Shown one piece after another: positions 1-6,902 of a DNA stretch of 25,874 bases (positions are counted from its first letter, which is position 1; every line of letters starts with the position of its first letter). The stretch is from the IMG/VR virus record IMGVR_UViG_3300032607_001281, positions 1-25,874 of that record. One strand, 5' to 3'. The notes below the pieces were generated by a model that was not told the DNA's origin, did not search any database, and worked only from the letters and a program-made list of their open reading frames with translations. The stretch is from a virus. A program made the position numbers and the translations under genes.

Positions 1-48
1 CCTCCATTCCCACCTCCATTCCCACCTCCATTCCCACCTCCATTCCCA
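1..48 (+). repeat. 12-bp tandem repeat, four copies
   Basis: Four identical copies of CCTCCATTCCCA run from the window edge, followed by a partial copy (CCTG). The unit is a multiple of three, so copy-number change would lengthen or shorten the PPFP stalk without breaking the reading frame. More copies may lie upstream of the window. Confidence 0.95.
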
Positions 49-174
49 CCTGTATTTGGTTGTACAGTCGGTGATTATTATTTCTCTCCAAACCACCCTA
101 ATTGTGGAACTGGAACTGGCGTAATTTATTGTACTGGACAAGTATATGAATTTGTTGGTTGTACTGGCACATAG
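1..174 (+). CDS. C-terminal part of a Pro/Phe-repeat, Cys-containing protein (5' end outside window)
   Basis: Frame 1 is open from the first base to the TAG at 172-174, giving the last 57 residues of a protein that starts upstream. The first 17 residues are a PPFP repeat encoded by a 12-base tandem DNA repeat. The rest is a compact tail with four cysteines and motifs such as GDYYFSPNHPNC and VIYCTGQVYEFVGC, which look like a real folded domain rather than noise. I do not recognise the family. In a phage late region a proline-rich stalk with a small terminal domain fits a surface or fibre protein, but that is inference. It sits directly before the modification cassette, and its prolines are conceivable substrates for the hydroxylases encoded downstream. 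Confidence 0.7.
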   Translation, partial: PPFPPPFPPPFPPPFPPVFGCTVGDYYFSPNHPNCGTGTGVIYCTGQVYEFVGCTGT

Positions 175-187
175 AATATGCTATACT
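159..187 (+). promoter_or_regulatory. Putative promoter with extended -10 before the 206 gene
   Basis: TTGTAC at 159-164 and TATACT at 182-187 are separated by 17 bases, and TG at 179-180 gives an extended -10 (TGCTATACT). Transcription would start near 194, leaving a short leader that holds the ribosome site AAAGGGAG just before the ATG at 206. The -35 lies inside the end of the preceding gene. No transcript evidence is available. Confidence 0.45.
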
Positions 188-205
188 TTTAAAAAGGGAG
201 TCTGT

Positions 206-448
206 ATGTCTGACAATGTTTGGAAAAATATTAAAGATAGTTTATTTGAAAAAGATGGCGTTAAACCTTGGGATATTTTAGACTCTAATAAAGCTAAAGT
301 AGATAAAGAAACACACAAAGAAAGATATTTGTCTTGCCTTTCTTGTTCAGAGTTTATAAATGAAACAAAAATTTGCAAACAGTGTGGGTGTTTTATGAAA
401 ATTAAAACAAAATTAGCAGAGGCATCATGTCCACTAGGAAAATGGTAA
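206..448 (+). CDS. Small Cys-cluster protein, 80 aa
   Basis: The ATG at 206 is chosen over an upstream in-frame ATG at 146 because AAAGGGAG lies 5-12 bases before it and the upstream codons overlap the previous gene. The protein is charged at its N-terminus and has a C-terminal cysteine cluster: CLSC near residues 44-47, CKQCGC near 57-62 and a final Cys in SCPLGKW. This spacing suggests a small metal-binding (zinc or iron) knuckle. I associate short proteins ending in CKxCGCFM...CPxGKW with phage genomes (possibly the DUF6171 type; the name is from memory and uncertain). Function unknown. It is one base away from the first sulfotransferase-like gene, so the two are probably co-translated. 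Confidence 0.85.
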   Translation: MSDNVWKNIKDSLFEKDGVKPWDILDSNKAKVDKETHKERYLSCLSCSEFINETKICKQCGCFMKIKTKLAEASCPLGKW

Positions 449-449
449 A

Positions 450-1229
450 ATGACAAGTAGACTATATTTTTTACACATACCTAAAACTGGCGGCATAAAC
501 ATAATAGGAAAAATTAAAGTTAATTCTGCAATAGTCCCTCTTGTAGGATTTAGTGATTCTTCAACTGAAGAATTTAATTCTTCAAGTTTTATAGCAGGTC
601 ATTTTGGAAGAACACCAATAACTAAAAATTCAGATATTTCAGTTGCATGTATAGTTAGAGATCCCATACAAAGATCTGTTAGTAATTTTATTCACTCATA
701 CATTGCTGCTCCACAAAATGTTAAAGACAATGAAGCATATAAAGCAATAGACACAATGTTAGATAAGTTAAGGTATTACTTATTTCAAGATCCATACTAT
801 TCAACAGTTAAAAATATACAGTCTAAGTCAATTTTTAATAATATGACAAACAAAGCATTTGAAAATTTATTTAAAAATAAAGACTTCAATATAATTGAAA
901 AAAATAACAATATTTGGTATTTAGAAGATAATGTTTTTGTTTTAGAAGATGTAATAAATATCATAGACTCATTTGATATAGTTGGAACAACAGACAATCA
1001 TGAAATGTTTTATAATAAAATTAAAGACTGGTTTTTGCATAATTTAGATGTTGAGTTTAACAATATAGATTACCCAAATATTCCATCTGAAATAATAGAT
1101 AAAAACTCAAACAGGCATACAACCCAATCTCTAATTGATTTACTTACAGAAACAGAAAAACAAAAGATTTTAGATGATAACAGTATTGACTTTGCTCTTT
1201 ATAATTATATAAAATCTAAAAATGAATAG
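450..1229 (+). CDS. Sulfotransferase-like protein, copy 1 (259 aa)
   Basis: Residues 9-15 read HIPKTGG, the 5'-phosphosulfate-binding loop typical of Sulfotransfer_2-type enzymes, which move sulfate from PAPS to a hydroxyl of a sugar or protein. The second signature, RDPIQRSVSNF at residues 70-80, matches the 3'-phosphate-binding motif (Arg and Ser). The length suits a compact family member. The first motif has Ile-Asn where most relatives have Thr-Ser after the GG, which may alter activity. There is no signal peptide or membrane segment, so it would act in the infected cell's cytoplasm. It follows the Cys-cluster gene by one base and overlaps its own paralogue by eight bases. The acceptor is unknown; virion fibre proteins or host glycans are possible. 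Codon use is very AT-rich. Confidence 0.78.
   Translation: MTSRLYFLHIPKTGGINIIGKIKVNSAIVPLVGFSDSSTEEFNSSSFIAGHFGRTPITKNSDISVACIVRDPIQRSVSNFIHSYIAAPQNVKDNEAYKAIDTMLDKLRYYLFQDPYYSTVKNIQSKSIFNNMTNKAFENLFKNKDFNIIEKNNNIWYLEDNVFVLEDVINIIDSFDIVGTTDNHEMFYNKIKDWFLHNLDVEFNNIDYPNIPSEIIDKNSNRHTTQSLIDLLTETEKQKILDDNSIDFALYNYIKSKNE
463..493 (+). repeat. 31-bp direct repeat, copy A (catalytic loop of sulfotransferase copy 1)
   Basis: Identical base for base to 1232-1262. It encodes YFLHIPKTGG in the first sulfotransferase-like gene. Confidence 0.9.
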
Positions 1230-1977
1230 CTTATATTTTTTACACATACCTAAAACTGGCGGTACCTCAATTATGGCAAATGTTGTAATAAACGTTGGAA
1301 CTGAAAACTTAAATATGTTGTTAAATCCAGGACCACCTTTTAATAAAGATCTGTCAGAATACAATTATATTCAAGCACACTTAGGAACATATCCCATTAA
1401 CAAAATAAGCAATTTGTCTGTTGCATGCATGCTTAGAAATCCAGTTGATAGGTCAATTAGCAATTTCCTTTGGATATACGAAAGGTTGTTAAAGGATAAT
1501 AAAAAATATTTAAACTATTTAGAAATAGTAGACAAGCTAAAATACTACCTTTTTGAAGATGACTTTTATTTTGAACACAACAACATTCAAACAAGATTTA
1601 TTTGCAATGAATCAAACGGTATTGTTTTTGAAAAAAACATTGACTATAAAAACTGGTCAAAAAATTGGTGTTTAAAAAATACAGATACTACTTTTGAATT
1701 TGCAAAAAAACAAATAGACTCTTTTGATATTGTTGGAACATTAGATAACTTTAATTATTTTAATAATAAAATAGAAAAATGGTTTTTAAATAACCACAAC
1801 ATTAGTTTTTTAAAAAAATCTAATATAAAAATATTAGAGTCAAATCTAGACAATATGTATACTACGGAATATTTAAAATCTTTATTAACAAAAAAAGATA
1901 TAAATAATATAATTAATAACAATGCTTTAGATTTTCAATTATATAGTTATGTAAAGGAAAAAAATGAAAACACTTAA
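1222..1977 (+). CDS. Sulfotransferase-like protein, copy 2 (251 aa)
   Basis: A paralogue of the gene just upstream. It has HIPKTGGTS at residues 8-16, the more canonical PAPS-binding loop, and RNPVDRSISNF at 72-82, with Asn in place of the usual Asp. The two proteins share further blocks such as KLRYYLF/KLKYYLF and IDSFDIVGT. The ATG lies inside the end of copy 1 (ATGAATAG, 8-base overlap) and has no good ribosome site of its own, which points to translational coupling. The first 31 bases around the catalytic loop are identical in DNA to copy 1 although the rest has diverged. Predicted cytoplasmic; the acceptor is unknown. Confidence 0.8.
   Translation: MNSLYFLHIPKTGGTSIMANVVINVGTENLNMLLNPGPPFNKDLSEYNYIQAHLGTYPINKISNLSVACMLRNPVDRSISNFLWIYERLLKDNKKYLNYLEIVDKLKYYLFEDDFYFEHNNIQTRFICNESNGIVFEKNIDYKNWSKNWCLKNTDTTFEFAKKQIDSFDIVGTLDNFNYFNNKIEKWFLNNHNISFLKKSNIKILESNLDNMYTTEYLKSLLTKKDINNIINNNALDFQLYSYVKEKNENT
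1232..1262 (+). repeat. 31-bp direct repeat, copy B (catalytic loop of sulfotransferase copy 2)
   Basis: Identical to 463-493, in the same reading frame, encoding the same ten residues of the PAPS-binding loop in the second paralogue. Synonymous positions are also unchanged. Confidence 0.9.
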
Positions 1978-2404
1978 TGCTAAATTTTCAATAGATAATG
2001 AAACTGTTTTTGTAATTCCGTTTGTTGATAAAGAAAATCTTACCTATCAGGTCTATTTACAAAATCCTGATATAGTAGATGTTAATCATTTTATTTTTGA
2101 AGCAAAAGCTGGAGATTATTGGGACAAAGAAACTGCACTGTTAATACCAAATTACATAAAAAGAAATAAAAAAATAGAGCTAAAATCAGAAGAGCAAAAA
2201 CAAAACTGGCATCATTTTGCTTATATTGATAAAGACGGAAACGTTTTGCTAAGACAGTCTTGGTTAAATGATGGCTCAGATCGTCAAAATTATATTATTT
2301 CTGTTTTTAAAAACAATCCAGATATTACTGTTGAAGAAGCTGAAGATGATTTTTATGATGATGAAGAATTAGAAAAGATGAGTAGATATAATGCAAAATC
2401 ATAA
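1964..2404 (+). CDS. Hypothetical acidic protein, 146 aa
   Basis: I do not recognise a family. The N-terminal two thirds look beta-rich, with alternating hydrophobic residues, and include NWHHFAYIDKDGNVLLRQSW near residues 100-119. The C-terminus is strongly acidic (EEAEDDFYDDEELEKM). It starts 14 bases inside the end of the second sulfotransferase gene and its end is overlapped 14 bases by the first oxygenase gene, so it is held in the middle of one translationally coupled string. That position suggests a role in the same modification process, for instance a partner or acceptor protein, but nothing in the sequence proves it. Confidence 0.75.
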   Translation: MKTLNAKFSIDNETVFVIPFVDKENLTYQVYLQNPDIVDVNHFIFEAKAGDYWDKETALLIPNYIKRNKKIELKSEEQKQNWHHFAYIDKDGNVLLRQSWLNDGSDRQNYIISVFKNNPDITVEEAEDDFYDDEELEKMSRYNAKS

Positions 2405-3005
2405 ACACTCTATTATTCCATCTGGATATTATGGCAATTCAAGCAATAATATTGTAGTTATTAAAAATTTTATAAATTCAGAAGATTTAAAAAAAATTCA
2501 AAATTTCTGTATCAACTTAAATGAGTTTTTACCTATTCCAGGAGACAATTGGCACAATCGTGTTTGTAATAATTCTATTATAACAAAACTTGATATGGAG
2601 ATATCAAAGATTTTACATACATATCAATCAAAACATAAAAAAATAATTGAAGATTTTTTTAATGTAGAACTTAGAGGTAATATTCCTAATATTGTTATTT
2701 GGAGAACTGGTGATATCCAATTACCTCATGCTGACAAAGAAAATTTAGATGGATCTGGAAACCCATATCCTGAAAATGATATTGCTTCTCTGATATACTT
2801 AAATGAAGAGTATTCTGGAGGAGAGATATATTTTCCAATACAAGGCCTGGAGCTAAAAATAAATGCAGGAGATGCAGTTTTTTTCCCAGGAGATAGGCAT
2901 TACCAACACGGAGTTAAGGAAATAACAAAAGGAAAAAGATTTACCTGCCCAGCATTTTGGAATGTATTGGTAAACCATAGAGAATCTAATAACAAAAATA
3001 CATAA
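2391..3005 (+). CDS. 2OG-Fe(II) oxygenase, prolyl-4-hydroxylase-like (204 aa), copy 1
   Basis: The C-terminal half has the P4H double-stranded beta-helix pattern: iron ligands H113 and D115 (PHAD), conserved LIYLNEEYSGGEIYFP at 134-149, AGDAVFFPG at 159-167, third iron ligand H173 (YQHGV), and R183 (GKRFT) for 2-oxoglutarate. All expected catalytic residues are present. Such enzymes hydroxylate prolines or other side chains using O2 and 2-oxoglutarate; they are frequent in large environmental phages, where substrates are mostly unknown. No signal peptide is seen, so it should be cytoplasmic. It overlaps the preceding gene by 14 bases. It aligns over its whole length with the oxygenase at 3831-4418, so the two are paralogues. 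Confidence 0.9.
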   Translation: MQNHKHSIIPSGYYGNSSNNIVVIKNFINSEDLKKIQNFCINLNEFLPIPGDNWHNRVCNNSIITKLDMEISKILHTYQSKHKKIIEDFFNVELRGNIPNIVIWRTGDIQLPHADKENLDGSGNPYPENDIASLIYLNEEYSGGEIYFPIQGLELKINAGDAVFFPGDRHYQHGVKEITKGKRFTCPAFWNVLVNHRESNNKNT

Positions 3006-3020
3006 AAAGGAGACATAAAA

Positions 3021-3692
3021 ATGAACATTAATGAAATTAAAATTGAAAATCCAGCTAATGGTGTATACATTTATAAAAATACTCTTAACAAGGAGTTAGA
3101 TCTAGTCAGCAGGCTAGAAAAAGTAATGGAAGACAATAACGGCACAGGTGATTGGCTTAAATGGTCTGAAGCACAAGTAGGAGATTATCAAACAATGAAA
3201 GATTATCGTGACTGTGTAGACTTTAAAGTAAGAAAAATTGATTTTGAGTGGAGAAAAAATTACAATCTAACTAGTCTAAAGTCTGTCTATGATGACATTG
3301 ATGTTAGACTTCAAGAATGCATAAAGCACTACTGCTCAATGTATAATATTACCATGAAATATCAAGAAGCCGTTAACTTTGTTAGATATGGTAAAGGTCA
3401 GCACTTTGGGGTACATGCTGATCATGGATTTAGCTATGTATGTACTGTTTCAAGTGTTATGTATTTAAATGATAACTATTCTGGGGGAGGATTATATTTT
3501 CCATATTTAAATTATACATATACTCCAGAAGAAGGAGACATTGTTTTATTCCCTTCAACTTTTATATATTCTCATGCTGCATTACCAGTTGAAGAAGGAA
3601 TTAAATATGCTGCAGTAACAATGTTTGACTATAATGACAGAGTTCATGGCAATAATGAAATCTTAAAAAATAGACCTACACAAGATGTCTAA
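3021..3692 (+). CDS. 2OG-Fe(II) oxygenase, divergent P4H-like (223 aa), copy 2
   Basis: A good ribosome site (AAAAGGAGA) precedes the ATG at 3021. The catalytic core is H132 and D134 (VHADH), SVMYLNDNYSGGGLYFP at 145-161, EGDIVLFPS at 171-179, H185 (YSH), and K195 (GIKYA) at the place where the two neighbouring paralogues have Arg. Lys at this position is normal in animal collagen prolyl-4-hydroxylases, so the enzyme may still be active. The N-terminal half is unlike the other two oxygenases, which suggests a different substrate or a separate origin. The last eight bases overlap a 48-residue gene. Confidence 0.88.
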   Translation: MNINEIKIENPANGVYIYKNTLNKELDLVSRLEKVMEDNNGTGDWLKWSEAQVGDYQTMKDYRDCVDFKVRKIDFEWRKNYNLTSLKSVYDDIDVRLQECIKHYCSMYNITMKYQEAVNFVRYGKGQHFGVHADHGFSYVCTVSSVMYLNDNYSGGGLYFPYLNYTYTPEEGDIVLFPSTFIYSHAALPVEEGIKYAAVTMFDYNDRVHGNNEILKNRPTQDV

Positions 3693-3831
3693 TATAGAAG
3701 AAATTGCACAAGTTATGCAATCAAAAGGCTATTGTGAAAAATCATCCTATCGATGGATATGTTATGTGCTGGCTTCAATGGTTGATGAGTCTGTATTTAA
3801 TAATGTTGAGAAAATAGCAAAGGAACAGTAA
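3685..3831 (+). CDS. Small hypothetical protein, 48 aa
   Basis: The ATG at 3685 lies in the end of the second oxygenase gene (8-base overlap) and the TAA at 3829-3831 shares its last A with the ATG of the third oxygenase (TAATG). Filling the gap exactly with start/stop overlaps at both ends is strong evidence that this is a real gene, although it is short. The product begins MSNIEEIAQVMQSKGYCEKS and has two cysteines and a helical look; YRWICYVLASMVDES near residues 22-36 could be an amphipathic helix. No family recognised. Confidence 0.65.
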   Translation: MSNIEEIAQVMQSKGYCEKSSYRWICYVLASMVDESVFNNVEKIAKEQ

Positions 3832-4418
3832 TGGCAAAAAAGGGACTAAAGAAAAACGTTGTTATTATAGAAAATTTTATTTCAAAAGAAGACTGCAAGG
3901 TTATATTAGACGCACTCGATTATGGCATTGTTTGGGTATCTTATAGTCTAGAAGGAATTCCAGACAAAGTGTCTAAAAACCTTCATGAAAAAGTAGAAGC
4001 GTTTAATATTTTAAAAAATGCAACCGATAGACTACAAAATGAAATAGAGATGCATTTTGGCAGACCATTAGAGGAGGGGTTCCCAGGAGTTAGAGCCTGG
4101 AGCGTTGGCGATTATCAACCACTTCATGCAGATGGAGAAGACCCACATGGCGAACCAAATGAATCTTACATAGTAGACTATGGATCAGTTATATACTTAA
4201 ATGACGATTATGAAGGTGGAGAGATTTTCTTTCCAGACCAAGGAATTGACCTAAAGCCAAAAGCTGGCACAGTTGTGTTTTTTCCTTCAAACAACATGTT
4301 TGTCCATGGGGTTAGAGAAATAAAGAGCGGAACTAGGTACACCGCCCCATCTTTTTGGGTGCCTACAAAGTATAAAATCTTTAAGCAACATATTTTAAAA
4401 GGCCATAATTCTATATAA
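3831..4418 (+). CDS. 2OG-Fe(II) oxygenase, prolyl-4-hydroxylase-like (195 aa), copy 3
   Basis: Iron ligands H99 and D101 (LHAD), SVIYLNDDYEGGEIFFP at 119-135, AGTVVFFPS at 145-153, third ligand H159 (FVHGV) and R169 (GTRYT) for 2-oxoglutarate are all in place. It shares many identical blocks with the 2391-3005 product (QGxxL, HGVxEI, PxFW), so the pair arose by duplication. The start is fixed by the TAATG overlap with the 48-residue gene. It is the last gene of the AT-rich cassette and is followed by a promoter-like region and the first fibre gene. Confidence 0.9.
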   Translation: MAKKGLKKNVVIIENFISKEDCKVILDALDYGIVWVSYSLEGIPDKVSKNLHEKVEAFNILKNATDRLQNEIEMHFGRPLEEGFPGVRAWSVGDYQPLHADGEDPHGEPNESYIVDYGSVIYLNDDYEGGEIFFPDQGIDLKPKAGTVVFFPSNNMFVHGVREIKSGTRYTAPSFWVPTKYKIFKQHILKGHNSI

Positions 4419-4439
4419 TAGTTTTTATATATACTAAGG

Positions 4440-4458
4440 TATAATTAGGGAAGAGGTG
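4440..4458 (+). promoter_or_regulatory. -10 box and ribosome site opening the fibre region
   Basis: A perfect TATAAT lies at 4440-4445, followed by GAAGAGGTG at 4450-4458 and the ATG at 4466. No convincing -35 is found 16-18 bases upstream; that stretch is an AT-rich run. The short leader and start context closely resemble those of the gene at 14495. This likely marks the change from the modification cassette to the adhesin genes. Confidence 0.5.
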
Positions 4459-4465
4459 TAAACAA

Positions 4466-6232
4466 ATGGCAACAAATTTCCCAGCGTCCCTGGACGTTCT
4501 AATTAACCCTCAACCTAATGATTCGGTTGAGGTAGTTCCCCATGCCGCCCAACATGCAAATGCTAACGATGCTATTGAAGCATTAGAGTCTAAGGTCGGT
4601 GCTAATAACTCTACCGACACAAACTCCCTAGACTACAAGGTCAAAATACTTGAAACCAATATCCTAGATATTGAAGAGGTAGAAGATCTTGTCGGCGGCT
4701 TGCTTACCACTGGAACTCATAGCAATATTACAGTAGCATATGATGATGTTGCTAGAAAAATAAATTTAACTGCTACCTATGACGATGAAGAGGTCATGGA
4801 TGCAATCGCTACTTCTTTGACAGCAGGCAACGGAATAACAAAAACATATGACGATGTTGCAAATACAATAACCTTAGCCGTAGACACCTCCGTTATGGCA
4901 GATAAGACATACGTAAATACTGCAATATCTAATCTTGTAGATGCAGCGCCAGGTCTACTAGACACTCTAAATGAAATTGCGGCAGCAATCGGAGACGATG
5001 CAAATTTTGCAACAACAATAACATCCGCTCTGGCAACAAAGCTAAATATTACAACAGCCGCAAGCACATACCTTTCAATAGCAGATGCCCCAGAAACTAT
5101 ATCAGATGCAGCAGGAGCAATGTTTGCACATGCAGGGCACACAAACGTAGTTGCAACTTATGACGACACAACCAACAAAGTAAATCTTTCAGTAATTGCT
5201 CAGTTAACACAAGAGCAAGCTCAGGATTATATTGCCCCTCTTTTTGTACATAATCTAAATCCAAATATTACTGCAACCTACGATGATGTTGCAAATAAGT
5301 TAATCCTAGAAACAATAATCCCTCCATCTAAAGCCATTATGTCAGCTTCTGCGCCAGCAAGCCCAGCAGACGGACAGTTTTGGCTAGATACGGATGAATT
5401 TAGAAGCGGCACCACTAGAGCGCTTAAGGTATGGAATGCGTTATCTACAACCTGGGAATATGTAAGCTCAGACCTTTCTTTATCAACTACAAATACTTGG
5501 ACTTCAAAGAATACATATACAAACGGTATTATTATTGGTTTAGATGCCGCACCAACCGCTCCAGTACACGGCCAGATATACTATAATAAAATTCTTAACA
5601 AGCTAAATGTTTGGGACGGTTTATTATGGAAAGAAGTTTCTGGTTCTGGAGGAGGCGGAGGAGGACTAACATTAATTCCAACAGATGCTTCTGCCCCAGC
5701 TAGCACATTCTTTGTAGGTTTAATCGAGCCACCATTAGGAGCAACAACCCTTGGAGACCTTTGGATAGATGTTGACGATGATGCAGGAGCAACAGAATTT
5801 ATTTTTGCGGGACCAGAAGCTCCAGCAAATTATAATACAGACACTCTTTGGATCGATACTGATGAGCCAATTACAGAATTAATCTACAGTGCAAATGAGC
5901 CAGCAAACCCATCTTACGCAGGAGAACTTTGGATAGACTTAGATGATACTGCAGGACAAGCTATTATCTCTTCTTTGACCCCTCCAGCCCCCGCAGAAAC
6001 AGATTTATGGATAGACCTAGCAAATGAAGAGGGATACCTAGAGTATAAAGACCTATTTAAAAATGGAGCAGCAACGGTTCAAGCTTTTGTAAATTTGCCT
6101 AGTGCCACTTTGTATCCAGGGGCAATCATATATGTAGTTTTAGAAAAAACAATATACGTTTCTATCGATAATCAATGGAAAAAGATGTACCCAAACTCCG
6201 ATTCAGAAGTTCTTTCTTGGATAGGATTTTGA
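4466..6232 (+). CDS. Repeat-rich tail fibre protein (588 aa)
   Basis: The N-terminus (FPASLDVLINPQPNDS, then HAAQHANANDAIEALESKVG at residues 26-45) is the opening I associate with virion attachment of many phage fibres. Four YDD-type repeats (YDDVANKLIL and variants) lie at about residues 91, 128, 231 and 271. Residues 157-190 (VDAAPGLLDTLNEIAAAIGD and onward) are the classic helical fibre-shaft segment. A second set of repeats, GQFWLDTD / DLWIDVD / LWIDTDEP / ELWIDLD / DLWIDLA, occupies about 303-517, with a glycine-rich hinge (SGSGGGGGG) at 392-400 between. The short C-terminal domain may be the tip. This is a trimer-type fibre built from linear modules. It has its own promoter-like region. 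Confidence 0.85.
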   Translation: MATNFPASLDVLINPQPNDSVEVVPHAAQHANANDAIEALESKVGANNSTDTNSLDYKVKILETNILDIEEVEDLVGGLLTTGTHSNITVAYDDVARKINLTATYDDEEVMDAIATSLTAGNGITKTYDDVANTITLAVDTSVMADKTYVNTAISNLVDAAPGLLDTLNEIAAAIGDDANFATTITSALATKLNITTAASTYLSIADAPETISDAAGAMFAHAGHTNVVATYDDTTNKVNLSVIAQLTQEQAQDYIAPLFVHNLNPNITATYDDVANKLILETIIPPSKAIMSASAPASPADGQFWLDTDEFRSGTTRALKVWNALSTTWEYVSSDLSLSTTNTWTSKNTYTNGIIIGLDAAPTAPVHGQIYYNKILNKLNVWDGLLWKEVSGSGGGGGGLTLIPTDASAPASTFFVGLIEPPLGATTLGDLWIDVDDDAGATEFIFAGPEAPANYNTDTLWIDTDEPITELIYSANEPANPSYAGELWIDLDDTAGQAIISSLTPPAPAETDLWIDLANEEGYLEYKDLFKNGAATVQAFVNLPSATLYPGAIIYVVLEKTIYVSIDNQWKKMYPNSDSEVLSWIGF

Positions 6233-6244
6233 ACAAACTTATAG

Positions 6245-6262
6245 TATAATAACAAATGGAGG
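6245..6262 (+). promoter_or_regulatory. -10 box and ribosome site before the collagen-like gene
   Basis: TATAAT at 6245-6250 lies 13 bases after the stop of the preceding fibre gene; GGAGG at 6258-6262 is the ribosome site for the ATG at 6272. No good -35 is visible at the right distance. Confidence 0.45.
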
Positions 6263-6271
6263 AATTATAAT

Positions 6272-6892
6272 ATGTCATTAAAACGTTGGAATGGTACGGC
6301 TTGGGTTGTAGTAGCAGGATCACGCCCAGGCGCACAAGGCCCTCAAGGACTTCCAGGAGCCGCAGCAACTATTTCTGTTGGCACAGTAACAACACTTCCA
6401 TCAGGATCAACACCAACTGTTGTAAATAGCGGAACATCCTCAGCAACAGTATTAAATTTTAGTCTCCCAACTGGAACTCAAGGTCCAGCGGGTGCAGCGG
6501 GATCAACGGGTCCACAAGGAACGGCAGGACAAAGAGGTTCATATAACTTTACTGGACTTGCAGATCCAACAGCACAAAACCCAGCAAGTAAATTAGGACT
6601 AGATAATTATTTAAATACAACAACAGGCGATTGGTTTCAATATAATTCAACCTCATCGACATGGACATTACAAGGAAATATTAGAGGCTCACAAGGCTTA
6701 CAGGGATTAACTGGATCAACAGGTGCAGTTGGACCTTCTGGTAATGAACTGGCTAATGATATACTTAAGGAAACAACGGTAGCCAGGGTAGACGCAATGC
6801 TAAACCTTGGTCTATATTATCCAAAGTATACAAGTACTTTAACTCAGACCGAGCTAAACAGTAAATTTGCAGCAACAAGTTATTTATTTTAG
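6272..6892 (+). CDS. Collagen-like fibre protein (206 aa)
   Basis: Three blocks of Gly-X-Y triplets are present: residues 20-29 (GAQGPQGLPG), 68-89 (seven triplets, starting GTQGPAGAAG) and 139-157 (six triplets, starting GSQGLQGLTG). They are separated by short beta-rich segments such as NTTTGDWFQYNSTSSTWTLQ. This layout is common in phage fibres, where triplet blocks form a triple-helical stalk. The N-terminus (MSLKRWNGTAWVVV) is a typical start for such proteins. Proline occupies X in several triplets (GPQ, GPA, GPS) and Y in only one (GLP), which matters for whether the upstream hydroxylases could act on it. GGAGG precedes the start. Confidence 0.88.
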   Translation: MSLKRWNGTAWVVVAGSRPGAQGPQGLPGAAATISVGTVTTLPSGSTPTVVNSGTSSATVLNFSLPTGTQGPAGAAGSTGPQGTAGQRGSYNFTGLADPTAQNPASKLGLDNYLNTTTGDWFQYNSTSSTWTLQGNIRGSQGLQGLTGSTGAVGPSGNELANDILKETTVARVDAMLNLGLYYPKYTSTLTQTELNSKFAATSYLF

Positions 6893-6902
6893 GAGAATAT
6901 AA

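Noticed and set aside
1-48. CRISPR-like array
   Set aside because: The units are 12 bases without spacers and lie inside an open reading frame encoding PPFP.
146-205. N-terminal extension of the Cys-cluster protein from the ATG at 146
   Set aside because: It overlaps the end of the previous gene, lacks a ribosome site and crosses the predicted promoter, whereas the ATG at 206 has a good ribosome site.
4411-4436. AT-rich TATATA...TATATA stretch after the third oxygenase, as a terminator
   Set aside because: The possible pairing is only A-T, has no G-C stem and no clear T-run after it; more likely an AT-rich promoter region.
4777-5142. 121-codon minus-strand ORF within the first fibre gene
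   Set aside because: Shadow of an Ala/Thr-rich plus-strand coding region; no start signals or recognisable product.
5644-5668. GGAGGAGGCGGAGG run resembling ribosome sites
   Set aside because: It encodes the glycine hinge of the fibre and is not followed by a usable start codon.
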